Assembly: GCA_963759115.1 (NCBI GenBank)
Contig: CAVWXT010000005.1
Span: 868,001 to 932,000 of the forward strand
Reading direction: 5' to 3'
Length of the DNA stretch: 64,000 bases
Source of the DNA: CAVWXT01 sp963759115
Lineage (GTDB): Bacteria > Planctomycetota > Planctomycetia > Pirellulales > Thermoguttaceae
Shown here: positions 44,348 to 55,832 of the stretch, one piece after another
Layout: every line of letters begins with the position of its first letter
Numbering within the stretch: the stretch's first letter is position 1
Program-made: the position numbers and the translations under genes
Notes under the pieces: generated by a model
What the model was told of the DNA's origin: nothing
Seen by the model: only the letters and a program-made list of their open reading frames with translations
The model's database searches: none

Positions 44348-44555
44348 GGCGGTAACCCTACTGCCTCAACTTGGTCTTCTCGCGCCTGTGCCCCCACTCT
44401 TCGCGTAGCGGAAATCTACCCCCTCTATGGAAAGTTAGCGCGTGGGGGGGGTATCATCGCCCGTCCGCTTGACATATTTTTCGCAATGTTCTAAATTGAC
44501 ACTCATCTTACGGGTGGAAAGCTACGCGGAACATTGCTTATTGAAGGAGTCTCGC
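44348..44555. other. Upstream region of the giant surface-protein gene
   Basis: About 210 bases between the IS630 element and the next start. It contains TTGACA-like TTGACATATTTTTCG around 44468 and a short AT-rich stretch (TTCTAAATTGACAC) around 44490, plausible promoter material. A GAAGGAG ribosome binding site precedes 44556. Confidence 0.45.
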
Positions 44556-47500
44556 ATGAACCGCTCCATTCGTTCCCTGGGATCGCGGTCTGGCAACTCA
44601 TCTCGTCGTCCTTCCCGCGGAAGGTCCTTTCTCACCGGCCGCCGATTGCTGCTCGAACCGCTTGAAGACCGCCGGCTGCTTTCAGCGTCGCTGACCCTGA
44701 CGATCGCCGCGCCGTCGATATCCGAAGCCGGTGGCACAGGTGCGACGACGGCCACCGTGACGCGGAACACGGATACGACGGATCCTCTGGTGGTGTACCT
44801 CACGAGCAGCGACACCACGGAAGCCGCCGTGCCCGGCTCGGTCACGATTCCCGCCAATCAGGCATCGGCCACCTTCAACATCAACGCGGTGGACAACGCC
44901 GTCGTCGACGGCACCCAGAATGTAACCATTACGGCCGCCGTGCCGAGTCCTCTGACGCTGGATGCCACGTTTGGCATTGGCGGTCTCGACGCGGCCGGTA
45001 TCGAACAGAACGATGCCTTCGGTAAGTTGGACTTAGTCGTGCAAGTCGATGGGAAGGTGCTCACGCTCGGTGACGATGCCGACTCCGCCAATGCGTGGCG
45101 ACTGGCGCCCCGGGATCCCGACGGCTCGCCGGATACGACGTTCGGCAACGGCGGAGCCGTTTCCACTCTGTTTCCTAATTCCACCGGCGGGCAGCCTCAC
45201 CATGGCCGTCCAGTCGGATGGCAAGATCGTCGTGGTCGGTGAAGTCGACGGCGGCTCCACGTCCTACGTGGACTGGGGTATGGCAAGATATCTGCCAGAC
45301 GGTACTCTGGACACCAGCTTCGGGGCAAATGGCCTGGTTCGCACAGAGTTTGCGGAGAGTCGCTGGTTGACAGATGTGGCTCTGGCGCCCGACGGTAGAG
45401 TCCTTGTCTCTGGTTCCAGCAACAGGCTGGACATGCAATTCCAACTGGCCCGGTTCAATCCGGATGGGACGCTGGACACCGCATTTGGGTCGAACGGCAT
45501 CGTAACCAACGACCTGTTCCCGACGAGTAACCCCGACTACGCAACCCAAGTCAAACTCCAGCCGGATGGAAAGATCCTGCTCGCAGGGATAACCGGACAC
45601 GGAGACGGTCAGAATGGCGAGTTTGCGGTCTTCCGATACCAGGGCAATGGCATTTTGGACACGTCTTTCTCAGGTGACGGAATCCAAACCATCTACGTCG
45701 GCGCGTATAACGTGTACATGCTAGAGGATCTGGGCCTTCAGGCAGACGGCCGAATCTTGCTTAACGGCTGGGTCGGTAATGGCGGCGGCGCAAACGGCAC
45801 GGTAATTCGATTGAACGCGGATGGAACGTTGGATGACACATTTGGCGGCAGCGGGACTAAGGGGATCTATGTCGGGAGTAGCACACAGTCGTACGCTATG
45901 TCGCTTGATGAGGTTGGCAGGATTGTGCTGTCGGGCGGAACCTTTACCGACAACATCACCGGCCAAGACTTGATGCTGGCCCGCATTAACTCAGACGGCT
46001 CCTTTGACACAAGCTTCGATGGAGACGGGCAAGGAGTGCTATCTCTCCAGCCGTTTCCGAAGGCCGAGTCGATTTATGCAGCCGCTTTCCAATCGACTGG
46101 AAACCTGTTGGCGTTGCTCGTCAGCGACGGTGCGACAAGGGTGGCACGCTTCAGTTTCGCGCCCCAGGCGTTCGCGACGCTCGACGTGATCGACAACGAT
46201 GTGGCCGGCATCACGGTGACCCCGACGTCGGGGTTGACGACCAGCGAGCTTGGCGGAACCGCGACCTTCACCGTTGTCCTGACTAGCAAGCCGGCAGCCA
46301 ACGTGACGATAGGCATAAGTTCCGGCGACACGAGCGAAGGAACGGTTTCACCCCCGACCTTGACATTCACGCCGAGCAACTGGGCTTCACCACGGACGGT
46401 AACCATCACCGGCGTAGACGATGCCGAGGTCGACGGCAACGTCGCCTACGCGGTCATCACCGCCGCAGCCACCAGCGCGGACCCCAACTACAACGGTCTC
46501 AACCCTGCCGACGTGTCGGCCATCAACCAAGACAATGAGTTGCCCCTCTAATCCTGACCATCAATGCACCTTCAATATCAGAAGGCGGTGGCACAGGCGC
46601 GACAAGCGCCACCCTAACACGGAACACGGATACGACGAATCCTCTGGTGGTCTATCTCACGAGCAGCGACACCACGGAAGCCACCGTGCCGAGTTCGGTC
46701 ACCATTCCGGCCAGTCAGGCGTCGGTCACGTTCCCCATCGACGCCGTGGATGATGACGAGGCGGATGGCACGAAGACCGTGACGATCACTGCCACGGCGC
46801 CAGGCTACATCGACGGTGCGGACACCCTGGAGGTGACTGACGACGACGGTCCACCCTTGACTCTCAGTATTGCCGCGGATTCGATCGTCGAGAGCGGCGG
46901 GATCGCGGCGACCACGGGCACGGTAACCCGCAACGCCGACACTACGGGCCCCTTGGTGGTTGCTTTGTCAAGCAGCGACATCAGCGAAGCCACGGTACCG
47001 TCGTCCGTGACGATTCCCGCGGGGGAGGCGTCAGTGCAGTTCGCCGTCAATGCGGTGGACGACGCCCTCGTCGATGGCACGCAAACGGTGACGATTACGG
47101 CCCACGCTGTTATCGGAGGGGCGCCAGTGGGGCTGGATTCGTCATTCGGCACCGGGGGCCTTGCGACCACGTCTCTGTATGCGCGATTCCAACCGCCACA
47201 CAACGCCGCCGCCGTACAGCCCGATGGCAAGATCGTGGCTGCATCTGAGGTCAGCTCGAATTCTCGCGCATGGCGCATCACTCGGCTCAATAGCGATGGC
47301 TCAATCAATACGACCTTTGGCGCCAATGGCGTCGTGGATACCACGTTTTCAACGCAGTATCCCGTCCCGTACAAGATCGTGATACAGCCAGACGGCAAGA
47401 TTCTGGTGGGCGGAAGGTTTGCATCGGGAACAGGCAGTATTGCGCTGTGCGCTATAACGCCGATGGTTCGCTAGACGCGTCGTTTGGGACCGGAGGCATT

Positions 47501-50500
47501 GCCAATTTGTCCGGCGTCACCAACCAATGGATCGAAGATATGGCGCAGTGCTTGGATGGGAAGATACTGCTGGCACTGGGTATCAATGGCACCGTCTACT
47601 TCCGCGCCGCTCGTCTAAACAGCAACGGCGCTCTGGACTCATCCTTTGGCAGCGGCGGCATCCAAACCTACTCCGGCATGGGCGTTACAGCGGCTGCTAT
47701 CGCGTTGATGGCTGACGGCCGCTTCCTCCTGGCCGGCAATTGGACGAGTAGTTCGGAGGTCATCCGGGCCAACGCGGATGGCACGCTCGATACGACCTTT
47801 GGAACGAGCGGCGTGCAAACCGTGAGCTTCGGCACGAGTTATACCTCAATCTTCGACGTGGCCGTTGATGGCGCGGGACGGATCGCGCTGGGATGTCTCG
47901 CGTACGGGGCAAACAATACAGCCGACTTTGCCGCCGCTCGACTGAACCCGAACGGCAGCTTTGACACGTCCTTTGACGCCGACGGCAAGGTGGTCACGAA
48001 CTTCGCCGCCGGCCTGGACAACTTTGCCTCGTCGATGGTTGTTCAGAGCGACGACAAAATTGTTCTCGCGGGATATACGGAAACGTCCGACAACGTGAAC
48101 CAAGTGGCGCTGGTCCGTTACGGCGTCAATGGGGCTCTCGACACTAGCTTCGACGGCGATGGGCGGCTCCAGGTGTCGGTAACCTCAAGCGGCGCACAAC
48201 GGGCCACTAGCTCAGCCATCCAGGCTGACGGGAAATTGGTCGTCCTGGCCGGATGGGGCAATGATTGGCGCGTTGCGCGCTTCCAGATGGGAGACACACA
48301 ACTCTCGGCGAGCGACACGCTCGACGTGACCGACAACGATGCCTTGACCTACGACTACGGCGACGCCCCGGCGCCCTATCCCACGCTCAAAGCCGACAAC
48401 GGCGCCCGGCACGTTGCGACGGGGCCGATGCTCGGGTCCACGCGAGACACCGAGCCCGACGGCCAGCCCACGTCGGCCGCCAACGGCGACAACCTGACCG
48501 GCACCCCCGACAACGAGGACGGCGTGTCGTTTGGCCCGTGGATCGCCGGGCAAACCGCGATGGTTTCCGTCCGCACTTCGGTGGCCAATGCCAAGCTCGA
48601 CGCCTGGATCGACTTCAATGGCGACGGGGTGTGGGACGACTCCGCCGGGAGTGTCGAGCGAATCTTCTCCAGCGCAAATCTGCCGTTGGCCAACATGGGC
48701 AACCTGCTCACATTTTCCGTGCCGGCCATCGGCGCCGGTTCCGTAGCCGGCATCACCTATGCCAGGTTTCGCCTCAGCACGGCGGGCGGCCTGGCGCCCA
48801 CCGGAACGGCGCCTGATGGCGAAGTCGAAGACTACCGCGGCCTCGTCCGAGATCCGTCGGTCCCCGCCACGATCTATGTGGCCAAGACCTGGGCAAACCC
48901 GGCGATGGGCGAGGATCCCGACGGCCCCGGCCCGGCCCGGGCCTATTGGTTCGACTCGGGAAACTCCATTCAAGACGGCGTGTACATGGCTGTAGACGGC
49001 GCGGGCGATACCGTGAGCATCGCACCCGGCACCTACGTCGAGAACGTGACGGTGGACAAGGGCGGCCTGACCCTCAGGGGAACAACCGGCGTCGCAACCG
49101 ACGTCGTGCTCGACGGAATCTACAGCACCACGGCATCACCGTCGAGGCGAACGATGTTACGATCCGGGATCTCCGAGTGACCGACGCATTTGATAGCGGG
49201 ATCGGCGCGGGCGGCGTCTCCGGACTGGAACTGTCGAACATTCAAGTGGATGGGAACGTTGACTACGGAATTGATGCCGTCGATCTCACCGGATTGACCT
49301 TGAATAATGTCGTCGCCTTGAATAACTCACTCGGCGGTCTCTGGGCCGACGGCGTAATCGGCGCAATCTCCATCAGCGGCGGTCGATTCAGTCAGAACTC
49401 GCAAGACGGCATGTATTTTCAGAATGTGGGCGACGTGACCATCACAAACGTTGCCGTCGAAGGCAATGACGGCTTCGGACTGACTATGGTGGATGGAGCG
49501 TCCCTTGCGGTCACCGGGGGAACGTACAACGACAGTCTATACGGAATGTACGTTCTCGGCGTCGCGGGAGGTATTGCCCTGGATGGTGTGACCGCGCGAC
49601 TGAATACGTTCGACGGCGCCCATCTCGACGGCGATGGCACGATCCTCGTAAACGGAGGCATGTTCAGCGACAACGGCCAGGACGGACTGGATGTGAATGC
49701 GGGCAGCGCTGTTTGGGTCACCATCGAATACGCCGACTTCAGAGACAACGCCGGTGATGGCATCGCCGTCGAGTATGGAAGCGCGACGATCCGTTACAAC
49801 AACATCGTCGGCAACGACAGGTATGGCGTGGAAGTCTCGGGCGCCGGCGGCGCGGCGACTGCAGAGAACAACTGGTGGGGATCCTACGCTGGCCCCGGGG
49901 CCACCGACGGCGGCGGTCGTACCGGCGACGCCAAGGTTTACGACGTCGACGCCTCTCCGTGGAGTTACGGAGAATTCGGCCGCGACTCCGACGGCGACCA
50001 CCTCTACGATGGACACCCGTCCAATCCCGATCCCGACAACGATGGCGACGGCTACTCGGACGTATACGAGGTCGCGATGGGCATGGACCCGTTGACCCCG
50101 GACAACAGTTCCGTCGTTGGCCGGCACATCTTCTACAACAACTCGAAGTGGGACGCCGACCCGGCCAACCCCAATGGTGATCCGGCTGCCAACGCCTATG
50201 ACGACAACGCCATCGCCGCGGAGAACTCCAGCGATCCGCACCTGAGCAAGACGGCGCTGCTGCCCGGCCAAACCGCCACCTTCAACAACTACACCAGCTA
50301 CAGCCTGGGCATCAACGGCATCATGGTCGACTTCGACCACCTGCCGGGCACCGTCACGGCCGCCGATTTCGAGTTCAAGATGGGCAACACGGCGACGCCC
50401 GACACCTGGCTGCCCGCCCCGGCCCCGTTAAGCGTCACCGTGCGGCAGGTCAACGGCATCGACCGCGTGACGATCATCTGGGCCGACGGGGCCATCCAAA

Positions 50501-51370
50501 ACACCTGGCTCCAAGTGACGGTGAAGGCTACGGCCAATACGGGCCTGGCCCAAAACGACGTGTTCTACTACGGCAACGCCGTGGGCGAGTCGGGCAACTC
50601 CGCCACCGATACCCTGGTCAACGGCGCCGATGACGTGGCGGCCCGGCTGAATCCGCGCACGCCGTTCAACCCGGCCGCCATCGACAATCCCTACGACTAC
50701 AACCGCGACCGGTTGGTGAACTCGGCCGACCAGGTGATTCCACGGTACAACGCCACGACGCCGTGGACGATGCTGAAGTTCATTACCGCGCCGGCGGTGG
50801 TGACCACGAACGACACGGCGGCCACCGACAAGGCCACGGCCGTGGCGATCGCCGTGTTGAGCAACGACAGCAACGCCAGCGGGGCGTTGAGCGTGTCTCA
50901 GGTGGATGCCGCCAGCAGCCTGGGGGCGTCGCTCGCGATCAATGCCGATCAGACGATTCGTTACGATCCGAGTGTTTCCACGACGTTGCAGGCGTTGTTG
51001 GCTGGCCAATCGCTGTCGGGCACGTGTACCTACACGATCCAGGACAACAAGGGGCTGGCCGACACGGCGACGGGGAAGGTGCTGGTGAGCGGCTTGAACA
51101 AAGCGCCCGGCGCCGAAACTGGCGCTCAACGCGGTTGGCACTCAAAGTGCGGCCGCCTCCACCTATCCGGCCGTGGTCATCCGGCCAACAGCCGCGGCTG
51201 CCGTTGCCGCCCACGACGCGGCCCTCAACTCACGTAATCTGGCTGCCGCGTTGGGCTACCTGCGGTGGCTGGATGAATTTGATTTTCTGGGCAACGGCAG
51301 CCGGAAGTCGGAGAAGGATGACCCAATCTTTGCGGCCGTGGATGCTGTACTGACCGGCTCTGCGTGGTGA
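44556..51370 (+). CDS. Giant secreted modular surface protein (several frame breaks)
   Basis: If the breaks are closed this is one protein of about 2,270 residues. The leader ends in the planctomycete motif LLLEPLEDRRLLSASLT. Modules in order: Calx-beta (44690-44950), delta-60 repeats (PDGTLDTSFGANGLV type, 44955-46180), three Calx-beta-like units (46195-47110), a second delta-60 block (47115-48300), a GEVED domain (48340-48850), a right-handed beta-helix (49000-49910), a calcium-binding DSDGDHLYDGHPSNPDPDND stretch, a dockerin-like NPYDYNRDRLVNSADQV, and a cadherin-like unit near 50800-51100. Frame breaks lie near 45190, 46550, 47450, 49130 and 51110, and each side continues the same module. 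The modules imply calcium-dependent adhesion or matrix display. It begins with a strong GAAGGAG site. Confidence 0.8.
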
Positions 51371-51613
51371 ATGCCGGCGCCTGTCCGGCTGCTCGTTGCA
51401 GATCGCCCGCTACGCGCCGCTTCTCGGGCGGTAGGATCGCGGGTTCCCAGACGAGGAACCCCCTCGTCGAAGCGTCGTAAATCCGCCATACGATGTGTGG
51501 GCCCGGCAACATTGACACTCGGCGACATGTCTGCCATATTGGCGAACATTCGCGCACTTTGCCCGTACGGCTTGATGGCGACAGAGGCCGTGCGCCCCAG
51601 CAGAGCCCCACTC

Positions 51614-52826
51614 ATGGCGACAGACCACATGCCCTCCGAGATGGAACAGCGCTACCAGCAACGGCTTAACCGTTACGTAAAGGCGATGCGGAACGAGAAG
51701 CCGGACCGGGTTCCGATTCGGCCCTTCGTGGCCGAGTTCACCGCCAAGTACGCCGGCTACACGATCCAGGAGGTTACCCAAGACTACCAGAAGGCCTTCG
51801 CCGCCGCCCGAAAATGTGCGGCCGACTTCGACTGGGACGCCGTGGTGGGGAACATGGTGTACCTGTGGAGCGGCCTGACGCAGGCGATCGGGCTTCGATA
51901 CTACGCCATGCCGGGCGTGGAGGTGCCGCCCGACACGGGGTTCCAGTACATCGAGCCGCCCGAGGACAAGGCCTGGATGCGGCCCGACGAGTACGACGCC
52001 CTGATTGCCGACCCGACGGGCTACCTGTTCAACGTTTGGCTTCCGCGGGTGTCGCGGGACGTCAGCCCGATGGGCCAGCCCACGAGCTTCCGCAACAACC
52101 TGTCGTTCCTCAAAGGCGGCATGGCGATGCTGAGCTACTTCAGCGGCTTCGGCACGCAGGCGGCCCAGTTGCGGAACGAGTCGGGCACGCCCGGCGCCAT
52201 ATCGGGCATCCTCAAGGCGCCGCTGGATATCCTGGCCGACAAGCTCCGCGGCTACAAGGGGCTGTGCATGGACCTCTTCCGGCAGCCGAACAAGGTTTTG
52301 GCGGCCTGCGAGGCGTTGGCCCCGCACCTGTTGCACGTGGCCCTCGGCGGCGCCGATCCCGACAAGAACGTGCCGGTGGGGCTGTGGCTGCACCGCGGCT
52401 GCGTGCCCTTCCTCTCGCCGAGCCAGTTCGAGCGCTATCTACTGGCCCACGTTGAAGTGGATCATCAAGGGGCTTTGGGCGCAGGGCCATCAGACGCTCT
52501 TCTATGCCGAGGGCGAGTGGAACCCGAACCTCAAGTGGATTGCCGAGTTGCCCGACCTGAGCATCGTCTACCACGTGGACCGGGGCGACATCTTCGAGGT
52601 TCACAAGGCGGTGGGGCACAAGTTCTGCATCAGCGGCGGGGTGCCCAACGATCTGTTGGCCTTCGGCACGCCGGACGACGTCCGCGCCTGCTGCAAGAAG
52701 ATTATCGACGGCGTGGCCCGCGACGGCGGATACGTCATGGACGCCAGCGCTATCATGCAGGACGACACGAAGGTGGAGAACTTGCGGGCGATGACCGATT
52801 TCACCCGAGAGTACGGAGTCTATTGA
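51614..52826 (+). CDS. Uroporphyrinogen decarboxylase-like corrinoid methyltransferase (one frame break)
   Basis: A TIM-barrel of about 404 residues of the UroD/MtaA/CmuA group. The first frame has MRNEKPDRVPIRPFVAEFTA (family start), then GLCMDLFRQPNKVLAACEAL, and breaks near 52450. The next frame continues LKWIIKGLWAQGHQTLFYAE and HKFCISGGVPNDLLAFGTPD. Together with the corrinoid-binding protein downstream it is likely to be a methyltransferase that moves a methyl group to or from cobalamin, not a heme enzyme. The methyl donor is unknown. The ATG at 51614 is tentative; 51629 is an alternative. Confidence 0.82.
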
Positions 52827-52827
52827 C

Positions 52828-52998
52828 ATGGCCGAACAGGAGCATCCCCAGCGTCCGCCCGGAACGTGCATTCCCTGGGACGAGAAGCGCGGCGAGTTCG
52901 CCCAGATTTCCGGCGACGAGAAGCTCGTCAAGCGGGTATGGGAGGAAGTCGACGCACTGGGCTACATGTACATCTGGCAGTGCTTGCTGTCGTTCTGA
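52828..52998 (+). CDS. Small protein between UroD-like and corrinoid genes, 56 aa
   Basis: MAEQEHPQRPPGTCIPWDEK begins this 56-residue protein, which ends WEEVDALGYMYIWQCLLSF. The start is one base after the UroD stop (TGACATG), so it is translationally coupled. I do not recognise a family. The position suggests a subunit or adaptor for the methyltransferase. It has two cysteines and a hydrophobic aromatic C-terminus. Confidence 0.6.
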   Translation: MAEQEHPQRPPGTCIPWDEKRGEFAQISGDEKLVKRVWEEVDALGYMYIWQCLLSF

Positions 52999-53005
52999 CG
53001 CAGGA

Positions 53006-53050
53006 TGCGTGAAACGCACCGAAACAAGCGGTCTTGGTGCGTTTCACGCA
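53006..53050. promoter_or_regulatory. Perfect 15-bp stem upstream of the corrinoid-protein gene
   Basis: TGCGTGAAACGCACC and GGTGCGTTTCACGCA form a perfect stem with a 15-nt loop. It sits between the small gene and the corrinoid-protein start (20 bases away). It may attenuate or stabilise the mRNA between the two cistrons, or be a dispersed repeat. It lacks the features of a cobalamin riboswitch. Confidence 0.6.
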
Positions 53051-53070
53051 CCATACGCAAAGGAAAATCA

Positions 53071-53709
53071 ATGAGCCAACCAGGCAGTCTCTTCGAGGCG
53101 ATTTCCCAAGCCCGAGAAACCGAGGCGATGGCCATCTTGCGCGAGCAGATTGCCGCCGGCGTGCCGCCCAACGACATTCTGGCCGAGTGCAACCGGGGCA
53201 TGGTGGAATTGGGCAACCGCTTCGCCGGCGGCGACTGCTACCTGCCCGACCTGATGTTTGGCGGCATGATCATGAAGGGCGTAACCGCCGAGTTGGCGCC
53301 GCTGTTGGAGAAAGGCAAGGCGGCCAAGTCGTGCGGGACCGTGGTGATGGGCTCGGTTCAGCACGACGTTCACGACATCGGTAAGGACATCGTGGTCACC
53401 ATGCTCCGCGGCGTGGGATTCGAGGTCGTCGACCTGGGCGTGGACGTATCGCCCGAAAAGTTCGTCGAAGCCGTCGCCCGGCACAAGCCGCAGGTGGTGG
53501 GGCTGAGCGTGCTGCTGACAACCTGCTTCAAGTCGGTGATCGCCACGGTCGAGGCGATCAAACAGGCCGGCCTGCGGGCGAGCGTGGCGATCATGGTCGG
53601 CGGAGCGGCGGCCAGCGACCTGCTGCGGGAGAACGCCGGCTGCGATTTCTACGGGAAAAGCGCGGTCGACGGGGTCAAGTTCGCCAGCACCGTGGCAGGA
53701 GTGGCGTAA
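53071..53709 (+). CDS. Corrinoid (B12)-binding methyltransferase protein
   Basis: A 212-residue protein of the MtaC/MttC/MtbC type that carries the methyl group on cobalamin. The N-terminal helical cap is followed by the B12-binding Rossmann domain with the base-off motif DVHDIG (His101), then VGLSVLLTT and IMVGGAAAS. It accepts or donates methyl groups with the UroD-like methyltransferase upstream. The ATG at 53071 follows AAAGGAAAATC. The frame is intact. Confidence 0.93.
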   Translation: MSQPGSLFEAISQARETEAMAILREQIAAGVPPNDILAECNRGMVELGNRFAGGDCYLPDLMFGGMIMKGVTAELAPLLEKGKAAKSCGTVVMGSVQHDVHDIGKDIVVTMLRGVGFEVVDLGVDVSPEKFVEAVARHKPQVVGLSVLLTTCFKSVIATVEAIKQAGLRASVAIMVGGAAASDLLRENAGCDFYGKSAVDGVKFASTVAGVA

Positions 53710-53712
53710 ACG

Positions 53713-54782
53713 ATGCGAGTGGGATCGTGGACTTGCCGCGCGGCGATGGTCGCCGGCTTGCTGTTGTGGGTTTCGGCCGGGCAGGCCCAGGATTGGGCCC
53801 GCGCGATGTTCGGCAACAATACGTCGCACGACTTCGGCGTGGTCGCCCGCGGGGCCAAGGAGGAGTATCGCTTCGTCGTCGAGAACATCTACGAGGAAGA
53901 TGCCCACATCGAGTCGGTCTCGTCGAGTTGCGGATGCTCCACGCCGCAGGTGAGCCGGCAGTTCCTGAAAACGTGGGAGAAGGCCGAGATCCTGATCACG
54001 CTGGATACGCGGGGTTTCATGGGGCAAAAGGACGCCACGATCGAGGTCAAGTTCGATCGGCCTTTCCCCGCCGTGGTCCAACTCCACATCCACGCCTATA
54101 TTCGCAGCGACGTCGTCGTGCAGCCGGGCGCGGTGTCGTTCGGCTCCGTCAACCAGGGAGCCGGCGCGAATCAGACCGTCTCGGTCAGCTATGCCGGCCG
54201 CAATGACTGGCGGATCGCGCGGGTGGAAATGCGCCAATCCCTACCTTGAGGTCCGCGCAACCGAAACCAAACGCGCTGCGGCGACGCTGGGACAGCCGGG
54301 ACAAACCGTGCAAGCGACCCAAGTCGACTACAACCTGTCGGTGCGGCTCAAGGAGAACGCTCCACCGGGCTACATTCGGGACCAGTTGGTGCTGGTGACC
54401 AACGACTACGACGGCCGGGCGGCGCGGCGTGCCGGTCACCGTCGAGGGCCTGGTGGTCGCGGCGCTGAGCGTCCAGCCGTCGCCGTTGCTGATGGGCGTG
54501 GCCGAGATCGATCGACCCGTGATTCGCAATCTCGTGGTTCAGGGCCGCGTGCCGTTCCGGATCGTCGCGGCCCAGTCCAGCGACGATCGCTTTCAGTGCA
54601 AGGTGCCCGGCGACAGCAAGACCGCTCACGTTCTCCCCGTGACGTTCCTGGCGAAGCAAGCAGGCGCGTCCGAGTCCAAAGTCAATGCGAAAATCCGCAT
54701 CGAGACGGACCTGGCCGGCGCCAATGTGGTCGAGGTGGGCGTGTCCGTGCAAATCAAACCCACGCCGCCGAAACAACCGTAG
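53713..54782 (+). CDS. DUF1573 secreted protein (two frame breaks)
   Basis: A periplasmic or surface protein with Ig-like DUF1573 domains common in planctomycetes. The leader AAMVAGLLLWVSAGQAQDWA is followed by FGNNTSHDFGVVARGAKEEY and ESVSSSCGCSTPQVSR, the DUF1573 signature with its CGC motif. Breaks lie near 54232 and 54425; each next frame continues beta-sandwich sequence (VDYNLSVRLKENAPPGYIRD, then VEGLVVAALSVQPSPLLMGV). The total would be about 357 residues. It begins 3 bases after the corrinoid-protein gene, but its function is probably unrelated. Confidence 0.82.
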
Positions 54783-54784
54783 AT

Positions 54785-55651
54785 ATGTCTGGACAATTGC
54801 CTCAGGAGTTTGATCTTCCCTTGGAGGCTTGTCCGCTGTGCTCCTTCCAGACGATTCAATCCTACGACCGGGATTACCGGGGGATCGCGATTTCCCGCTG
54901 TCGCCGTTGCGGCGTAAAGTTTATGAACCCGCAGTACAGCGACGCCTACCTGTCGGCGTTCTACTCGCACTACCTGACTCCGGATCGGCCGTTTGGAGCA
55001 GGCCCCGAGTATGCCGCCGTCGAGTCGCAGCGGCGCGTCGACAATTTCGCCACGATCGAGCAGTGCGTGCCGGTTGGCCGGCTGTTGGCCATCGGCTGCG
55101 GCGACGGGCGGGAACTGCAGGTCGCCCAGCGGCGCGGCTGGGTTGTCGAAGGCTACGACGTCGATGGGGCAACGACCGCGAAGCTGTCCGAGCAGATGAA
55201 CATCCCGATTTACACGGGCGAATTGTGCCAACTCGGCCTTCCCGGCGAGACCTACGACTGCGTGTACCTCGACCAGGTGCTGGAGCATCCCAAGCAACCG
55301 CAGAAATGTCTGCGCGAAGCGCATCGGCTCTTGCGTCCGGGCGGCGCGATGTTCGTCGGTTGTCCCAACATCGCGTCGATGGCTTGCGCGGCCAAGGGGC
55401 TGCTGGAACGACTTGGCGTCAGGCGGCGCCGGCGCGGCCGGTATTACGGTACCGAGCACCACTTGTTCTACTATTCGCCGTCTGTCTTGCGGAGGATCCT
55501 CGAACAGTATTACGGCTTCCGGGTGCTGTGGGTACGCGGCGACCCCTTGGTCCGAAAGAAGGAATACCCCAACGGGGTCTATACCTTTCTGCATCGTCGA
55601 CTGCCCTGGCTTGACTCGACGTTCCAGTTGCTGGCCCTCAAGGTGAGTTGA
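54785..55651 (+). CDS. Class I SAM-dependent methyltransferase with N-terminal zinc ribbon
   Basis: A 288-residue protein. The N-terminus has CPLCSFQTIQ and CRRCGVKFMNP, a zinc ribbon of the type seen in sugar C-methyltransferases. The SAM domain shows GRLLAIGCGDGREL (motif I), then DCVYLDQVLEHPKQPQKCLR and LRPGGAMFVGCPN. It is followed by two glycosyltransferase genes, so it probably modifies a cell-surface glycan. The ATG at 54785 directly follows the DUF1573 stop. Confidence 0.88.
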   Translation: MSGQLPQEFDLPLEACPLCSFQTIQSYDRDYRGIAISRCRRCGVKFMNPQYSDAYLSAFYSHYLTPDRPFGAGPEYAAVESQRRVDNFATIEQCVPVGRLLAIGCGDGRELQVAQRRGWVVEGYDVDGATTAKLSEQMNIPIYTGELCQLGLPGETYDCVYLDQVLEHPKQPQKCLREAHRLLRPGGAMFVGCPNIASMACAAKGLLERLGVRRRRRGRYYGTEHHLFYYSPSVLRRILEQYYGFRVLWVRGDPLVRKKEYPNGVYTFLHRRLPWLDSTFQLLALKVS

Positions 55652-55832
55652 AACACGGTATCCGTCGGGTGGCCACGCTGACCGAGTGAAATAGCCGCAA
55701 CTCAGGCCCCCCAGTTGTCCCATTCTTCGCGTCTCGCCGCCGCGGCTGATATTGATTGCGCCGGCCACACCACGTATACTGCCGCACCCTTTGGCCTGGC
55801 TCTGGGGATCGTCACCAACGCAGATCGCTTCG

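Noticed and set aside
53006..53050. Cobalamin riboswitch before the corrinoid-protein gene
   Set aside because: Only a simple perfect hairpin is present; the conserved B12-box and multi-helix core are missing.
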